DNA from: Nocardioides pocheonensis
Lineage (GTDB): Bacteria; Actinomycetota; Actinomycetes; Propionibacteriales; Nocardioidaceae
Direction: 5' to 3'
Length of the DNA stretch: 64,000 nucleotides
Assembly (NCBI RefSeq): GCF_003725535.1
Contig: NZ_RJSF01000003.1
Location: forward strand, 1-64,000
The notes under the pieces were generated by a model. The model did not search any database. It worked only from the letters and a program-made list of their open reading frames with translations, and had not been told where the DNA came from. This document shows, piece after piece, positions 42,076-50,375 of the stretch (position 1 is the stretch's first letter; every line of letters starts with the position of its first letter). The translations under genes and the position numbers were made by a program.

Positions 42076-42891
42076 TCAGCCCGCTGAGACCAGGGCCCCG
42101 AGAGTCTCGGCACACCCCTCGTCGACCTTGACGGTCGCGTAGCCGTCACCACGCGTCTGGCCACGGTTGACGATCACGACGGGGATCCCGCGCAGGTGCG
42201 CCTGCTTGACGAACCGGCGCCCGCTGAAGACGTGCAGCGACGAGCCCAGCACCACCAGGGCCTCGGCCTGCTCGACGAGCGCCGTGCACCGACTCACGCG
42301 GGTCGGCGGGACGCTCTCGCCGAAGAACACCACGTCGGGCTTGAGCACGCCGCCGCACCGGTCGCACGCGGCGACCACGAAGCCGCCGGTCGACTCGAGG
42401 TCGACGTCACCGTCGGGCAGCGTGCGGAGCCCGGTCGCGACGAAGGTGCGGTTCAGGGCCGTCAGCCGGTCCTGCAGCGCCGCACGGCTCGAGCCGGTGC
42501 CGCAGTCGAGGCAGGTCACGCGGTCGATGCGGCCGTGCAGCTCGACCAGGTCGCGGTGGCCCGCGGCGGTGTGCAGCCCGTCGACGTTCTGCGTGATCAG
42601 ACCCGTCAGGCGATCCTCGGCCTCGAGCCGCGCCAGGATGCGGTGGGTCGCGTTGGGCAGCGCCGTGCCCATCGAGCGCCAGCCCAGGAAGCTGCGCGCC
42701 CAGTAGCGCTGACGAGCGGGATGGCCGGACCGGAACTGCTGGATCGTCATCGGCGCCCGCACCGGCGCCCCGGCCCCGCGGTAGTCGGGGATGCCGGAGT
42801 CGGTGGAGACCCCCGCCCCGGTGAGGACCAGCCACCGACGGTCACCCAGGACCTCGGTCAGCCCGGTCGCCGCGACCTCCTGCACGCTCAC
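42076..42891 (-). CDS. Sir2-family NAD-dependent protein deacylase
   Basis: A 271-residue sirtuin. NAD-binding GAGVSTDSGIPDYRG (about residues 25-39), ITQNVDGLH (about 105-113), the catalytic histidine in VELHG, and the zinc ribbon C-x2-C pairs CLDCG and CDRCGG are all present. Removes acyl groups from lysines using NAD; the residues that would define desuccinylase activity were not assessed. GTG start. Upstream lie the 22-bp repeats (42923-42988). Confidence 0.93.
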   Translation of the reverse strand: MSVQEVAATGLTEVLGDRRWLVLTGAGVSTDSGIPDYRGAGAPVRAPMTIQQFRSGHPARQRYWARSFLGWRSMGTALPNATHRILARLEAEDRLTGLITQNVDGLHTAAGHRDLVELHGRIDRVTCLDCGTGSSRAALQDRLTALNRTFVATGLRTLPDGDVDLESTGGFVVAACDRCGGVLKPDVVFFGESVPPTRVSRCTALVEQAEALVVLGSSLHVFSGRRFVKQAHLRGIPVVIVNRGQTRGDGYATVKVDEGCAETLGALVSAG

Positions 42892-43178
42892 GGGTCAAGT
42901 ATGTCCAGTTGGCGGAAAGGACCCGTTGAGTTGGGGGAAACGGCCCGTTGAGTTGGGGGAAACCGCCCGTCGAATGGGGAGAAACGGCCCCGTCGAGCTC
43001 ACCGCCGCGGACCGGTCGACCGACGGGAGCTCAGGTTTCGGCCCGCGGTCGCGGGTTCGCGAGCTCACCCGCGCGCTCGCTCAGGGTTCGGCCTGCGGTC
43101 GCGGGTTCGCGAGCTCACTCGCGCGCTCGCTCAACCTCTTCGCGTCGACACCCTGCTCGTGCCTCGCAGGGTGTCGGC
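42892..43178. repeat. Repeat-filled gap between sir2 and regX3
   Basis: No gene is visible. Three 22-bp TTGAGTTGGGGGAAAC-family units lie at 42923-42944, 42945-42966 and 42967-42988, with a degenerate unit just before. Two direct copies of a 50-bp element (43031-43080, 43081-43130; core GCGGGTTCGCGAGCTCAC) follow. The latter core occurs inverted near 55520. Confidence 0.75.
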
Positions 43179-43856
43179 TCAGAGATCGAGCTTGTAGCCC
43201 AGGCCTCGCACGGTCGTGAGCAGGTGCGGCTCGGCCGGGTTCGGCTCGATCTTCGCGCGCAGGCGCTTGACGTGCACGTCGAGCGTCTTGGTGTCGCCGA
43301 CGTAGTCCGACCCCCACACGCGGTCGATCAGCTGGCCGCGGGTGAGCACCCGCCCGGGGTTGCGCAGGAACATCTCGAGCAGCTCGAACTCCTTCAGCGG
43401 CAGCCGTACGTCGGTGCCGTTGATCGTGACCACGTGGCGCTCGACGTCCATCCGGACCGGCCCGGCCTCGAGCGTGGCCGGGCTGAGGTCCGGCTCGGTG
43501 CCGCGCCGGAGCACGGCCCGGATGCGGGCGACCAGCTCGCGCGGGGAGTACGGCTTGGTGACGTAGTCGTCGGCGCCGAGCTCGAGCCCGACGACCTTGT
43601 CGACCTCGTCGTCCTTCGCGCTGACCATGATCACGGGCACGTTCGAGGTCTGCCGGATCTGGCGGCAGACCTCGGTGCCGGGCATGCCGGGAAGCATGAG
43701 GTCGAGCAGCACGATGTCCGCGCCGGCCCGGTCGAACTCCGTCAGCGCGTCCGGTCCGGTCGCGGCGACGGCGACCTCGAAGCCCTCCTTGCGCAGCATG
43801 TAGGACAAGGCGTCGCTGTAGCTCTCCTCGTCCTCGACGACGAGCACGCGGGTCAT
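43179..43856 (-). CDS. regX3: OmpR-family response regulator RegX3
   Basis: A 225-residue response regulator. The receiver domain (3-117) has phospho-acceptor D52 in LLDLMLPG and the conserved K in VTKPYSPREL. The C-terminal winged-helix (about 130-223) reads FELLEMFLRNPGRVLTRGQLI and VWGSDYVGDTKTLDVHVKRLR. Orthologue of mycobacterial RegX3 and Streptomyces PhoP, activating phosphate-starvation genes via direct repeats of about 11 nt. It lies 22 nt after senX3; GAAGG is 7 nt before the ATG. Confidence 0.95.
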   Translation of the reverse strand: MTRVLVVEDEESYSDALSYMLRKEGFEVAVAATGPDALTEFDRAGADIVLLDLMLPGMPGTEVCRQIRQTSNVPVIMVSAKDDEVDKVVGLELGADDYVTKPYSPRELVARIRAVLRRGTEPDLSPATLEAGPVRMDVERHVVTINGTDVRLPLKEFELLEMFLRNPGRVLTRGQLIDRVWGSDYVGDTKTLDVHVKRLRAKIEPNPAEPHLLTTVRGLGYKLDL

Positions 43857-43878
43857 CGTGGTGCCTTCGGGCGAGCGG

Positions 43879-45015
43879 TCACTGGGGTGCCTCCATCGTG
43901 GGAACCTTCCTCGGAAGGGTGAGCGTGAACGTCGAGCCCTGGCCCTCGACCGACCACACGCGTACGTCGCCGCCGTGCGACGCCGCCACGTGCTTGACGA
44001 TGGACAGGCCGAGGCCGGTGCCGCCGGTGGAGCGGTGCCGGGCCGGGTCGACGCGGTAGAACCGCTCGAAGATGCGGTCGATCTCGTGGGCCGGGATGCC
44101 GATGCCCTGGTCGGTGACGGTGATGTCGACGGTGGTGTCGCCCGGCTTCGCGGCCACGACGACGGTGGAGCCGGCCGGCGAGTAGGCGACGGCATTGGCC
44201 ACCAGGTTGCCGACCGCGACCGCCACCTGCTCGCGGTTGCCCAGCAGGACCAGCCCCTCGGTGCCGTCGCGGACCAGGTCGATGCCGCTCGCGGCCGCGT
44301 CGGTGGAGTTCTCGTCGATCGCGCGCTTGAGGATGTCGTCGACGTCCACCGGCAGCGGCTCGTCGAGGGGGTCGTCGCCCTGCAGGCGCGAGAGCTCGAT
44401 GATCTGCTGCACGAGCCGGGCGAGCCGCTCGCTCTCGGTGTGCATCCGGCCCGCGAACCGCTGCACGGCCTCGGGGTCGTCGGCGGCGTCGATCACCGCG
44501 TCGGACAGCAGCCGGATCGCCCCGACCGGCGTCTTCAGCTCGTGGCTGACGTTGGCGACGAAGTCGCGGCGGATCGACTCGACCCGGTGCTCCCGCGTGC
44601 GGTCCTCGACGAGCGCGAGCACCAGCTGCGAGCTCAGCGGCGCGACCCGGGCGGAGACGTGGCGGGGCGGCGTACCGGGCGCGCGCTGCATCACGATCTC
44701 GGTCTCGCGGATCTGGCCGTCCCGGCGTACCTGGCGCACCAGGTCGGCCAGCTCGCGCACCGCGATCCGCCGGTCACGGACCAGGCCCATGGCGATCGCC
44801 GGTGCGGAGGCCTTGAGGACCTGCTCGCTGCTGTCCACGACCAGGGCGCTGCTGCGCAGCACGGAGAGGACGGCGGCGATACCGGGCGGCAGCGTCGGCA
44901 CGGGCCCCACCTCGGGCCGGGTCTGGGCCTCGCTGATCCGCCACGCGAGCACGACACCTGCTCCCAGGACCGCCCCGAGCAGGGCGAAGAGCAGCGCTTG
45001 CGTCGTCGAGCTCAC
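43879..45015 (-). CDS. senX3: Sensor histidine kinase SenX3
   Basis: A 378-residue membrane kinase. One hydrophobic N-terminal helix (about residues 6-25), a PAS-like region (about 45-135), HisKA with H158 in FVANVSHELKTP, and HATPase with NLVANAVAYSP, DQGIGIP and GGTGLGLSIVKH. Only one clear membrane helix, as in SenX3-type kinases that rely on PhoU/Pst for sensing. GTG start at 45015 was chosen from the minus-strand TACGAT 7 nt upstream. Divergent from phoU, forming one phosphate regulon locus. Confidence 0.95.
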   Translation of the reverse strand: MSSTTQALLFALLGAVLGAGVVLAWRISEAQTRPEVGPVPTLPPGIAAVLSVLRSSALVVDSSEQVLKASAPAIAMGLVRDRRIAVRELADLVRQVRRDGQIRETEIVMQRAPGTPPRHVSARVAPLSSQLVLALVEDRTREHRVESIRRDFVANVSHELKTPVGAIRLLSDAVIDAADDPEAVQRFAGRMHTESERLARLVQQIIELSRLQGDDPLDEPLPVDVDDILKRAIDENSTDAAASGIDLVRDGTEGLVLLGNREQVAVAVGNLVANAVAYSPAGSTVVVAAKPGDTTVDITVTDQGIGIPAHEIDRIFERFYRVDPARHRSTGGTGLGLSIVKHVAASHGGDVRVWSVEGQGSTFTLTLPRKVPTMEAPQ

Positions 45016-45022
45016 GGCCCTG

Positions 45023-45131
45023 ATCGTACGCAGCCCTTCACCTGGTGTTCGGCGTCCGGGACCGCCCTTCAAGGACTGTTCGCCGCCCGTTCACGCTTCG
45101 TCGCCCTCCGTTCACCTCGCGGAACTAACCT
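45023..45131. promoter_or_regulatory. senX3-phoU divergent promoter with PHO-box array
   Basis: Minus-strand -10 TACGAT (45023-45028) serves senX3; plus-strand -10 TAACCT (45126-45131) is 7 nt from the phoU ATG. Between them run 11-nt direct repeats: CTTCACCTGGT (45036), GTTCGGCGTCC (45047), CTTCAAGGACT (45067), GTTCGCCGCCC (45078), GTTCACGCTTC (45089), GTCGCCCTCC (45100, one base short) and GTTCACCTCGC (45110-45120). This matches the actinobacterial PHO box (GTTCACC every 11 nt). Confidence 0.75.
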
Positions 45132-45138
45132 CGACGTC

Positions 45139-45792
45139 ATGCGCGATGCCTACACCGACCAACTCGACGCGATCAGGGACGACCTGCTCACCATGACCAG
45201 GCTCGTCGGCGAGGCCGTGTCGAAGGCGACCCAGGCGCTCCTCGACGGGAACGCCCAGCTCGCCGAGCAGGTGATCTCCGAGGACGAGGCCGTCGACGTG
45301 CTGCGCGTGCGTATCGAGGAGGAGAGCTTCGACCTGCTGGCGCTGCAGAACCCGGTGGCCGGCGACCTGCGGATGCTGGTCGCCTCGCTGCGCATGGTCG
45401 GGGAGTTCGAGCGCATGGGCGACCTCTCGGTGCACATCGCGAAGATCGCGCGCCTGCGGGTGCCCGAGGTGGCTGTGCCCGACGAGCTGGTGCCGACCAT
45501 CGCACGGATGTCGGCCGTCGCCGAGGTGATGGTCGCCAAGGTCGGCCACATCATCGCCGACTCCGACGTCGCCGCCGCCGAGGAGCTCGAGCAGGTCGAC
45601 GAGGAGATGGACCGGCTGCGTCGCTCGTCGTTCCGCGAGCTGCTCGGCTCGGACTGGAAGCACGGCGTCGAGCCGGCTGTCGACATCGCCCTCCTGGGCC
45701 GCTACTACGAGCGGATCGCCGACCACGCCGTCTCCATCGCTCGGCGGGTTGTGTTCCTGGTGACCGGCGAGCAGCCCACATATTTGGACTAG
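45139..45792 (+). CDS. phoU: Phosphate transport regulator PhoU
   Basis: A 217-residue all-helical protein made of two PhoU three-helix bundles, each with the metal-binding E-x-x-x-D pattern (ERMGDLSVHIAK at about 95-106 and YERIADHAVSIARR near 196-209). Represses the Pho response through the sensor kinase and Pst transporter. Full length for the family. Leaderless start (TAACCT 7 nt before ATG). Divergent from senX3-regX3, an order shared with the Streptomyces phoU-phoR-phoP locus. Confidence 0.95.
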   Translation: MRDAYTDQLDAIRDDLLTMTRLVGEAVSKATQALLDGNAQLAEQVISEDEAVDVLRVRIEEESFDLLALQNPVAGDLRMLVASLRMVGEFERMGDLSVHIAKIARLRVPEVAVPDELVPTIARMSAVAEVMVAKVGHIIADSDVAAAEELEQVDEEMDRLRRSSFRELLGSDWKHGVEPAVDIALLGRYYERIADHAVSIARRVVFLVTGEQPTYLD

Positions 45793-46400
45793 CTGTACTG
45801 ATTGCCCTCGCTCCGCTCGGGCGTGCTGCGCTGTCTCGACTGGCCCTCGCTCCGCTCGGGCTGCTACGCCGCCCTTGAAGGGTTCGTCTTCCCTCCTCGC
45901 TCTGCTCGCTGGCGCTCGCAGGTCGCTCGTCAGTCCAGACGAACCCGGGCGGCGCAGCGTTGTGGGTGCGGGAGTTGCTGCGCTCGCCGTGGTTCGTCAG
46001 TCCAGACGGACCCGGCGGCGCAGCGCTGTGGTTCGGGGCCGCGCAGCGCTCGCCGTGGTTCGTCAGTCCGGACGGACCCGGCGGCGCAGCGCTGTGGTTC
46101 GGGGCCGCGCAGCGCTCGCCGTGGTTCGGCAGTCCGGACGGGCCCGGCGGCGCAGCGTTGTGGTTCGGGGCCGCGCAGCGTTGTGGGTGCGGGAGTTGCT
46201 GCGCTCGCCGTGGTTCGTCAGTCCGGACGGACCCGGCGGCGCAGCGTTGTGGTTCGGGGCCGCGCAGCGTTGTGGGTGCGGGAGTTGCTGCGCTCGCCGT
46301 GGTTCGTCAGTCCGGACGGACCCGGCGGCGCAGCGCTGTGGTTCGGGGGCGGCGTCGCGCTGGTGCCGGTCGGCCCTGGCGGCGCAGCGTCGTGGTCCGA
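45793..46400. repeat. Modular tandem-repeat block downstream of phoU
   Basis: A gene-free 608-bp stretch. From about 45928 to 46350, six copies of a 43-bp module (core CGTCAGTCCGGACGGACCCG; cores start at 45928, 45995, 46061, 46127, 46216, 46305) alternate with two related 23-bp modules, one starting CTGTGGTTCGGGGCCGC and one TTGTGGGTGCGGGAGTT. Copy spacings are 67, 66, 66, 89 and 89 bp. The left flank (45806-45925) has degenerate CTCGCTCCGCTCGGGC repeats. All three plus frames stay open through it, but this reflects composition rather than genes. Confidence 0.8.
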
Positions 46401-47447
46401 TCAGCTGGTGAGTGCTTCGACCGCGACGTCCTTGTGCCACGACTCGGTGGCGTACGACGTCCGCCAGCCGAGCGAGCGGTAGAGGTCGGCCGCGCCGGTC
46501 GGTGAGTCTGCGTCCACCTTGAGGCAGACCCGGTCGCGTCCCCGTCTGGCGGCGTCGGCCACGACGGTCGAGAGCAGGGCCTTGGCGACTCCGCGCCCAC
46601 GGGCGCGGCGGTGGACGCCGATGTAGTCGACGTACGTGCCCGGTACGCCGTCTCCGCGCGCCGGGAGCACCGAGCTGACCAGGGCTCCGCCCGGTACGGG
46701 GACCCCGTCCTCCTCGACGAGGGCCAGCCACCAGTGGTCCCAGCGGTGGCCGGGGTCCTCGCGGAGTCGCTGGGCGAACTCCGGGAAGCTCTCGCGGTAG
46801 GAGTTGAAGTGGTCCTCGAAGGACTCCTCGAGCATCCGGTGCACGGCCTGGAGGTCCTCGGCGACCGGCATCGTCGTGCCGTCGCCGAGCTCCTGCACGC
46901 CGACGCGGCGGATCGTCACGCCTGCGCGGAGCGGCGGCATCGGCTCGGGTGCGGACACGGGGCGCCGCTTGTGCAGCCACCGGCGCACGGGTGCGAAGCC
47001 GGCGGCCCGGAGCCACTCCTGCGACGCGTGGTCGCCCTCCTCGACGACCGCGTCGATGCGGGTCTCCGGCACGGCCCTGGCCTCACCGAGGGCGACGACC
47101 ACCCGCTCCTGCCACTCCAGCAGCGCCGAGGCGAGCGGACCCGCTTCCGGGCACGCCGGGTCGACCACGAGCCGGAGGTCGGCGCGGCCGGCGGCGCGGT
47201 CGTGCACGGACGCCCAGGCCCTGATCTCGTCCTGCCCGTCGGTCGCGACCAGCTGGCGCCGCGTCCACGAGCCCGGACCCACGGCGGCGACGAGCACGGC
47301 GTCCTCGTCCACACCGCCGCTGCCCCGCGTCGCCGCCACGTGCGCGTCGCTCAGCTCCACCAGCCGGGGCACGTCCTCGACGGTCGGCACGCGGGCCGAC
47401 CACCCCTCGGGAAGCGTCGGTGCAGGATCGAGCGGGAGGGAGCTCAT
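46401..47447 (-). CDS. Tandem GNAT acetyltransferase
   Basis: A 348-residue protein with two GNAT folds. The C-terminal domain (about 190-340) keeps the acetyl-CoA motif VDYIGVHRRARGRGVAKALL and a typical YRSLGWR beta-bulge. The N-terminal domain (about 15-165) is more divergent and probably structural. Two-domain layout resembles mycothiol synthase MshD, but key sequence similarity to MshD was not recognised, so the substrate is open. It ends just at the tandem-repeat block. Downstream of gpmA. Confidence 0.8.
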   Translation of the reverse strand: MSSLPLDPAPTLPEGWSARVPTVEDVPRLVELSDAHVAATRGSGGVDEDAVLVAAVGPGSWTRRQLVATDGQDEIRAWASVHDRAAGRADLRLVVDPACPEAGPLASALLEWQERVVVALGEARAVPETRIDAVVEEGDHASQEWLRAAGFAPVRRWLHKRRPVSAPEPMPPLRAGVTIRRVGVQELGDGTTMPVAEDLQAVHRMLEESFEDHFNSYRESFPEFAQRLREDPGHRWDHWWLALVEEDGVPVPGGALVSSVLPARGDGVPGTYVDYIGVHRRARGRGVAKALLSTVVADAARRGRDRVCLKVDADSPTGAADLYRSLGWRTSYATESWHKDVAVEALTS

Positions 47448-47517
47448 GGCCCCAGTGTTCCAGCAGCGCCCGGTCGCCCCAGCGGGCCCGTCGCGCCGGG
47501 CCCACCGCCCGCCGGAG

Positions 47518-48258
47518 TCAGCGCCCCTGGTTGGCGACGGCCGCAGCCGCGGCAGCGGCGGCCTCGGGGTCGAGGTAGCGGCCGCCGGCGACGGTCGGCA
47601 CGTGCTGCTCGTCGAGCTCGTAGACCAGCGGCATGCCGGTCGGGATGTTCAGCCCGGCGATGTCGGCGTCGGAGACCTGGTCGAGGTGCTTGACGATCGC
47701 GCGCAGGCTGTTGCCGTGGGCCGCGATCAGCACGGTCAGCCCGGACTCGAGGTCGGGCACGATCGCGGAGTCCCAGTAGGGGAGCATCCGAGCGACGACG
47801 TCCTTGAGGCACTCGCTGCGCGGCATCTCGTCGCCGAGGTCGGCGTAGCGCGGGTCGCCGAACTGCGACCACGGGTCGTCGTCGTCGATCGGCGGCGGCG
47901 GGACGTCGTACGAGCGACGCCAGAGCATGAACTGCTCCTCGCCGTACTCGTCGCGGATCTGCTTCTTGTCCTTGCCCTGAAGGGCGCCGTAGTGGCGCTC
48001 GTTGAGCCGCCAGGACCGGCGCACCGGGATCCAGTGCCGGTCGGCGGCATCCAGCGCGAGGTGCGCGGTGGTGATCGCGCGGCGCTGCAGCGAGGTGTGC
48101 ACGACGTCGGGGAGCAGGCCGGCCTCGACCAGCTGCTCGCCGCCGCGGGTCGCCTCGGCCCGGCCCTTGTCGGTGAGGGCCACGTCGACCCAGCCGGTGA
48201 AGAGGTTCTTCGCGTTCCACTCGCTCTCGCCGTGGCGGAGCAGGATCAGGGTCGCCAT
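47518..48258 (-). CDS. gpmA: 2,3-bisphosphoglycerate-dependent phosphoglycerate mutase
   Basis: A 246-residue glycolytic enzyme interconverting 3- and 2-phosphoglycerate. Motifs: [18 protein letters not shown] (phospho-His in RHG, about residue 9), [23 protein letters not shown] and the second histidine in [14 protein letters not shown]. Family length with an Ala-rich tail. It lies 13 nt after lpqE. In M. tuberculosis, gpm1 is likewise close to senX3-regX3 and mshA. Confidence 0.96.
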   Translation of the reverse strand: MATLILLRHGESEWNAKNLFTGWVDVALTDKGRAEATRGGEQLVEAGLLPDVVHTSLQRRAITTAHLALDAADRHWIPVRRSWRLNERHYGALQGKDKKQIRDEYGEEQFMLWRRSYDVPPPPIDDDDPWSQFGDPRYADLGDEMPRSECLKDVVARMLPYWDSAIVPDLESGLTVLIAAHGNSLRAIVKHLDQVSDADIAGLNIPTGMPLVYELDEQHVPTVAGGRYLDPEAAAAAAAAVANQGR

Positions 48259-48271
48259 CGTCAGGCCCCGA

Positions 48272-48805
48272 TCACTGGGTGGCGGTCGCCGACGGCGACG
48301 ACGACGGCGAGGACTTCGGCGACTTCGAGGACGTCGGAGACGCGCTCGGCAGCGGGACGTCCTGGTAGTCGCCGGTCGCCTCGACGACCGGGACTTTCAT
48401 CGTGGTGGTCTGGCCGTTGCTGAACGAGAAGGTCAGCTCGACGAACGTGCCCGGCTTGATCGACGACCCCTCGAGCGTGAGGTCGCCGGACTCCGCGAGC
48501 CGCGCGTTGCCGGCGGCAGGGACGTCGACGGTCGTGCGCGACGCCGTGATGCCGGGGCCGCTGACGGTGTCGAGGGTGGCGTCCTGGGTCGTGTCCTTGT
48601 TGACCAGAGTGCCGGCGAACGTGCCCGAGCCGTCCTCGCCGCTGACGATCAGCGCGTTGAGGATGTCGACGTCGCCGGAGCGGTCGTTGACCCCGACGGC
48701 CGGCTGGTAGACCTGATCGGTCTGGGCACTGAACCCGCAGGCGGTGAGGGCAGGAGCCAGCAGCAGGGCGGCGATCGCGGTGCGACGCCGGAGCGGGGAC
48801 TTCAC
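48272..48805 (-). CDS. lpqE: LpqE-like lipoprotein
   Basis: A 177-residue predicted lipoprotein: basic start, hydrophobic segment and lipobox LTACG (Cys about residue 23). A beta-sandwich-like domain (about 40-145, with [19 protein letters not shown] and a [21 protein letters not shown] end) is followed by a Ser/Pro/Lys tail. Length, the fold pattern and closeness to carD and ispD match mycobacterial LpqE (Rv3584). Function not established; related domains bind copper, but no His/Met copper motif is seen. Confidence 0.72.
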   Translation of the reverse strand: MKSPLRRRTAIAALLLAPALTACGFSAQTDQVYQPAVGVNDRSGDVDILNALIVSGEDGSGTFAGTLVNKDTTQDATLDTVSGPGITASRTTVDVPAAGNARLAESGDLTLEGSSIKPGTFVELTFSFSNGQTTTMKVPVVEATGDYQDVPLPSASPTSSKSPKSSPSSSPSATATQ

Positions 48806-48900
48806 GGGACCTCGGGTCCTCTCGGTGTGGCGGACAGACAGGCGTGGCAGGCCGTCGACCGGCCCGGACGCGGCTGCAGCCTATCGCTTCACCGACGGCG

Positions 48901-49626
48901 TCACTGGCGCAGACCGAGGGTGAGACTGGCAACAGCCAGGCCCGCCACGGCCGCCGTGGTGAACAGGATCGTGAGCACCAGCAGCCGGGGTGCGCCGATG
49001 CGCAGCGCGATCCGCAGCGGCAGGTTCCGGGCGCCGGACTTGTTGTCGTCGACGAGGTCGCCCAGCGTGGTGACGAAGTGCAGGCAGAAGCCGACCGCGG
49101 CGGCCGCACCAGTGACGGCGTACGTCGGCGGGTTGCCGTGCATGCCGCCCGCCCAGCCGCCGTACGCGAGGAACGCGGGGAGCAGCGCGGCCGAGAGGGT
49201 CCAGCCCAGCCAGGAGAACGCGGTGCGGTGCAGCCAGCGGTTGTGCGCCCAGCCGATCGGCAGGGTGAGCAGAAGGGCGACGCCGGCGACGCTGCCGTTC
49301 TGCACCGACAGCGGCACGGCGAGCAGGATCAGCACCATCATCCAGTAGCTCGCGCGGCTCGCCGGCAGCAGTCCCTGCGCGATCGGCTTGCCCACGGTCT
49401 GGGCCCGGTAGTCGTGGTGCTGGTCGCACAGGTCGTTGGACAGACCGAGCGAGAGCTGGACGGCGAGCACGGCCGCCGCGGTCGAGAGGTACTCCCGCCC
49501 GGGGCGTCCGTCGACGGCCGCGAGCACGCCCAGCACGGCGGCCAGGAACACCGCCTGCTTCGGGTGGGCGCTGCGGACCAGGTCCCTCACCTGGCCCGAG
49601 CGGGTGGTGGAGACCGCTTCGCTCAT
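48901..49626 (-). CDS. UbiA-family prenyltransferase
   Basis: A 241-residue integral membrane enzyme with about seven helices. The two Asp-rich motifs are present: SNDLCDQHHD (about residues 62-71) and DLVDDNKSG (about 190-198), which bind Mg-prenyl diphosphate. It attaches a prenyl chain to an aromatic or sugar acceptor, unidentified here; 241 residues is short for MenA. The same strand as lpqE and gpmA, divergent from carD. Confidence 0.85.
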   Translation of the reverse strand: MSEAVSTTRSGQVRDLVRSAHPKQAVFLAAVLGVLAAVDGRPGREYLSTAAAVLAVQLSLGLSNDLCDQHHDYRAQTVGKPIAQGLLPASRASYWMMVLILLAVPLSVQNGSVAGVALLLTLPIGWAHNRWLHRTAFSWLGWTLSAALLPAFLAYGGWAGGMHGNPPTYAVTGAAAAVGFCLHFVTTLGDLVDDNKSGARNLPLRIALRIGAPRLLVLTILFTTAAVAGLAVASLTLGLRQ

Positions 49627-49784
49627 GGGCGAAAACTACCGGCACGGACGCCGCGTCCGTGGGCAGAACCGGCAGGAGGGGGTGTGTCGTGGCGTCGGCA
49701 GACGCACATGAATCGGCACCTTGTCAAGCCTCGATAGCGGCTCTGACCTGCGCAAACGCGAAAGGGATCGCTGGCGGCGCGTGT

Positions 49785-49790
49785 TAGACT
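49785..49790 (+). promoter_or_regulatory. -10 element of carD
   Basis: TAGACT 28 nt before the carD ATG, with AAAGGGG as ribosome site at 49801-49807. Unlike many neighbours, carD therefore has a short untranslated leader. Confidence 0.55.
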
Positions 49791-49818
49791 GGTCACCTTG
49801 AAAGGGGTTCACACGCAT

Positions 49819-50304
49819 ATGACTTTCACCGTCGGCGAAACGGTTGTCTATCCAAATCACGGGGCTGCGGTCATCGAGGACATCGAGATGCGGGCCATCA
49901 AGGGCGAGGAGAAGCAGTACCTCGTTCTGCGCATCGTGGCTCAGCAGGATCTCGTCGTCCGGGTGCCCGCGTGCAACCTGGACCTCGTCGGGGTTCGCGA
50001 TGTGGTCGACAAGGAGGGTCTCGACCGGGTCTTCGACGTACTTCGTGCGATCGTGCCCGACGAGCCGACCAACTGGTCGCGCCGCTACAAGGCCAACCTC
50101 GAGAAGCTCCACTCCGGTGACGTGATGAAGGTGGCCGAGGTCGTCCGCGACCTGTGGCGCCGCGAGCGTGACCGGGGCCTCTCGGCAGGCGAGAAGCGGA
50201 TGCTGGCCAAGGCGCGCCAGATCCTGGTCTCCGAGCTGGCGCTGGCCGAGCACACCAACGAGGACAAGGCCGAGGCCATCCTCGACGAGGTGCTCGCGTC
50301 CTGA
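49819..50304 (+). CDS. carD: RNA polymerase-binding transcription factor CarD
   Basis: A 161-residue essential actinobacterial factor that stabilises open promoter complexes. The N-terminal RNAP-interaction domain starts [15 protein letters not shown]. The C-terminal helical DNA-binding domain holds the wedge tryptophan W86 in [11 protein letters not shown] and the basic [16 protein letters not shown] segment. The ATG at 49819 fits family length; an upstream ATG at 49798 precedes the ribosome site. A strong terminator follows. Confidence 0.97.
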   Translation: MTFTVGETVVYPNHGAAVIEDIEMRAIKGEEKQYLVLRIVAQQDLVVRVPACNLDLVGVRDVVDKEGLDRVFDVLRAIVPDEPTNWSRRYKANLEKLHSGDVMKVAEVVRDLWRRERDRGLSAGEKRMLAKARQILVSELALAEHTNEDKAEAILDEVLAS

Positions 50305-50325
50305 CCTACCCAGGTCCTTCAGCAC

Positions 50326-50362
50326 CAGAACGCCCCCGATCCTCGTGATCGGGGGCGTTCTG
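50326..50362 (+). terminator. Terminator after carD
   Basis: A perfect 16-bp stem (CAGAACGCCCCCGATC with GATCGGGGGCGTTCTG) and 5-nt loop, followed by CTTTGCT. It isolates carD transcription from the next gene. Confidence 0.85.
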
Positions 50363-50375
50363 CTTTGCTGGTCCG

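Noticed and set aside
42923-42988. Possible CRISPR-like direct repeats
   Set aside because: Units are contiguous with no spacers and the same family occurs inverted elsewhere.
45928-46350. Possible CRISPR array
   Set aside because: The spacer-like parts are themselves identical modules; no unique spacers and no cas genes.
45802-46505. Long overlapping plus-strand open frames coding repetitive W-F-V-S-P-D-G-P-G-G motifs
   Set aside because: All three forward frames are open over the same tandem repeat, there is no start with a ribosome site, and module lengths of 23 and 89 bp do not preserve one frame. Explained by repeat composition.
46401-47447. Assignment as mycothiol synthase MshD
   Set aside because: Two GNAT folds and mshA in the window made this tempting, but the sequence does not show recognisable MshD-specific segments.
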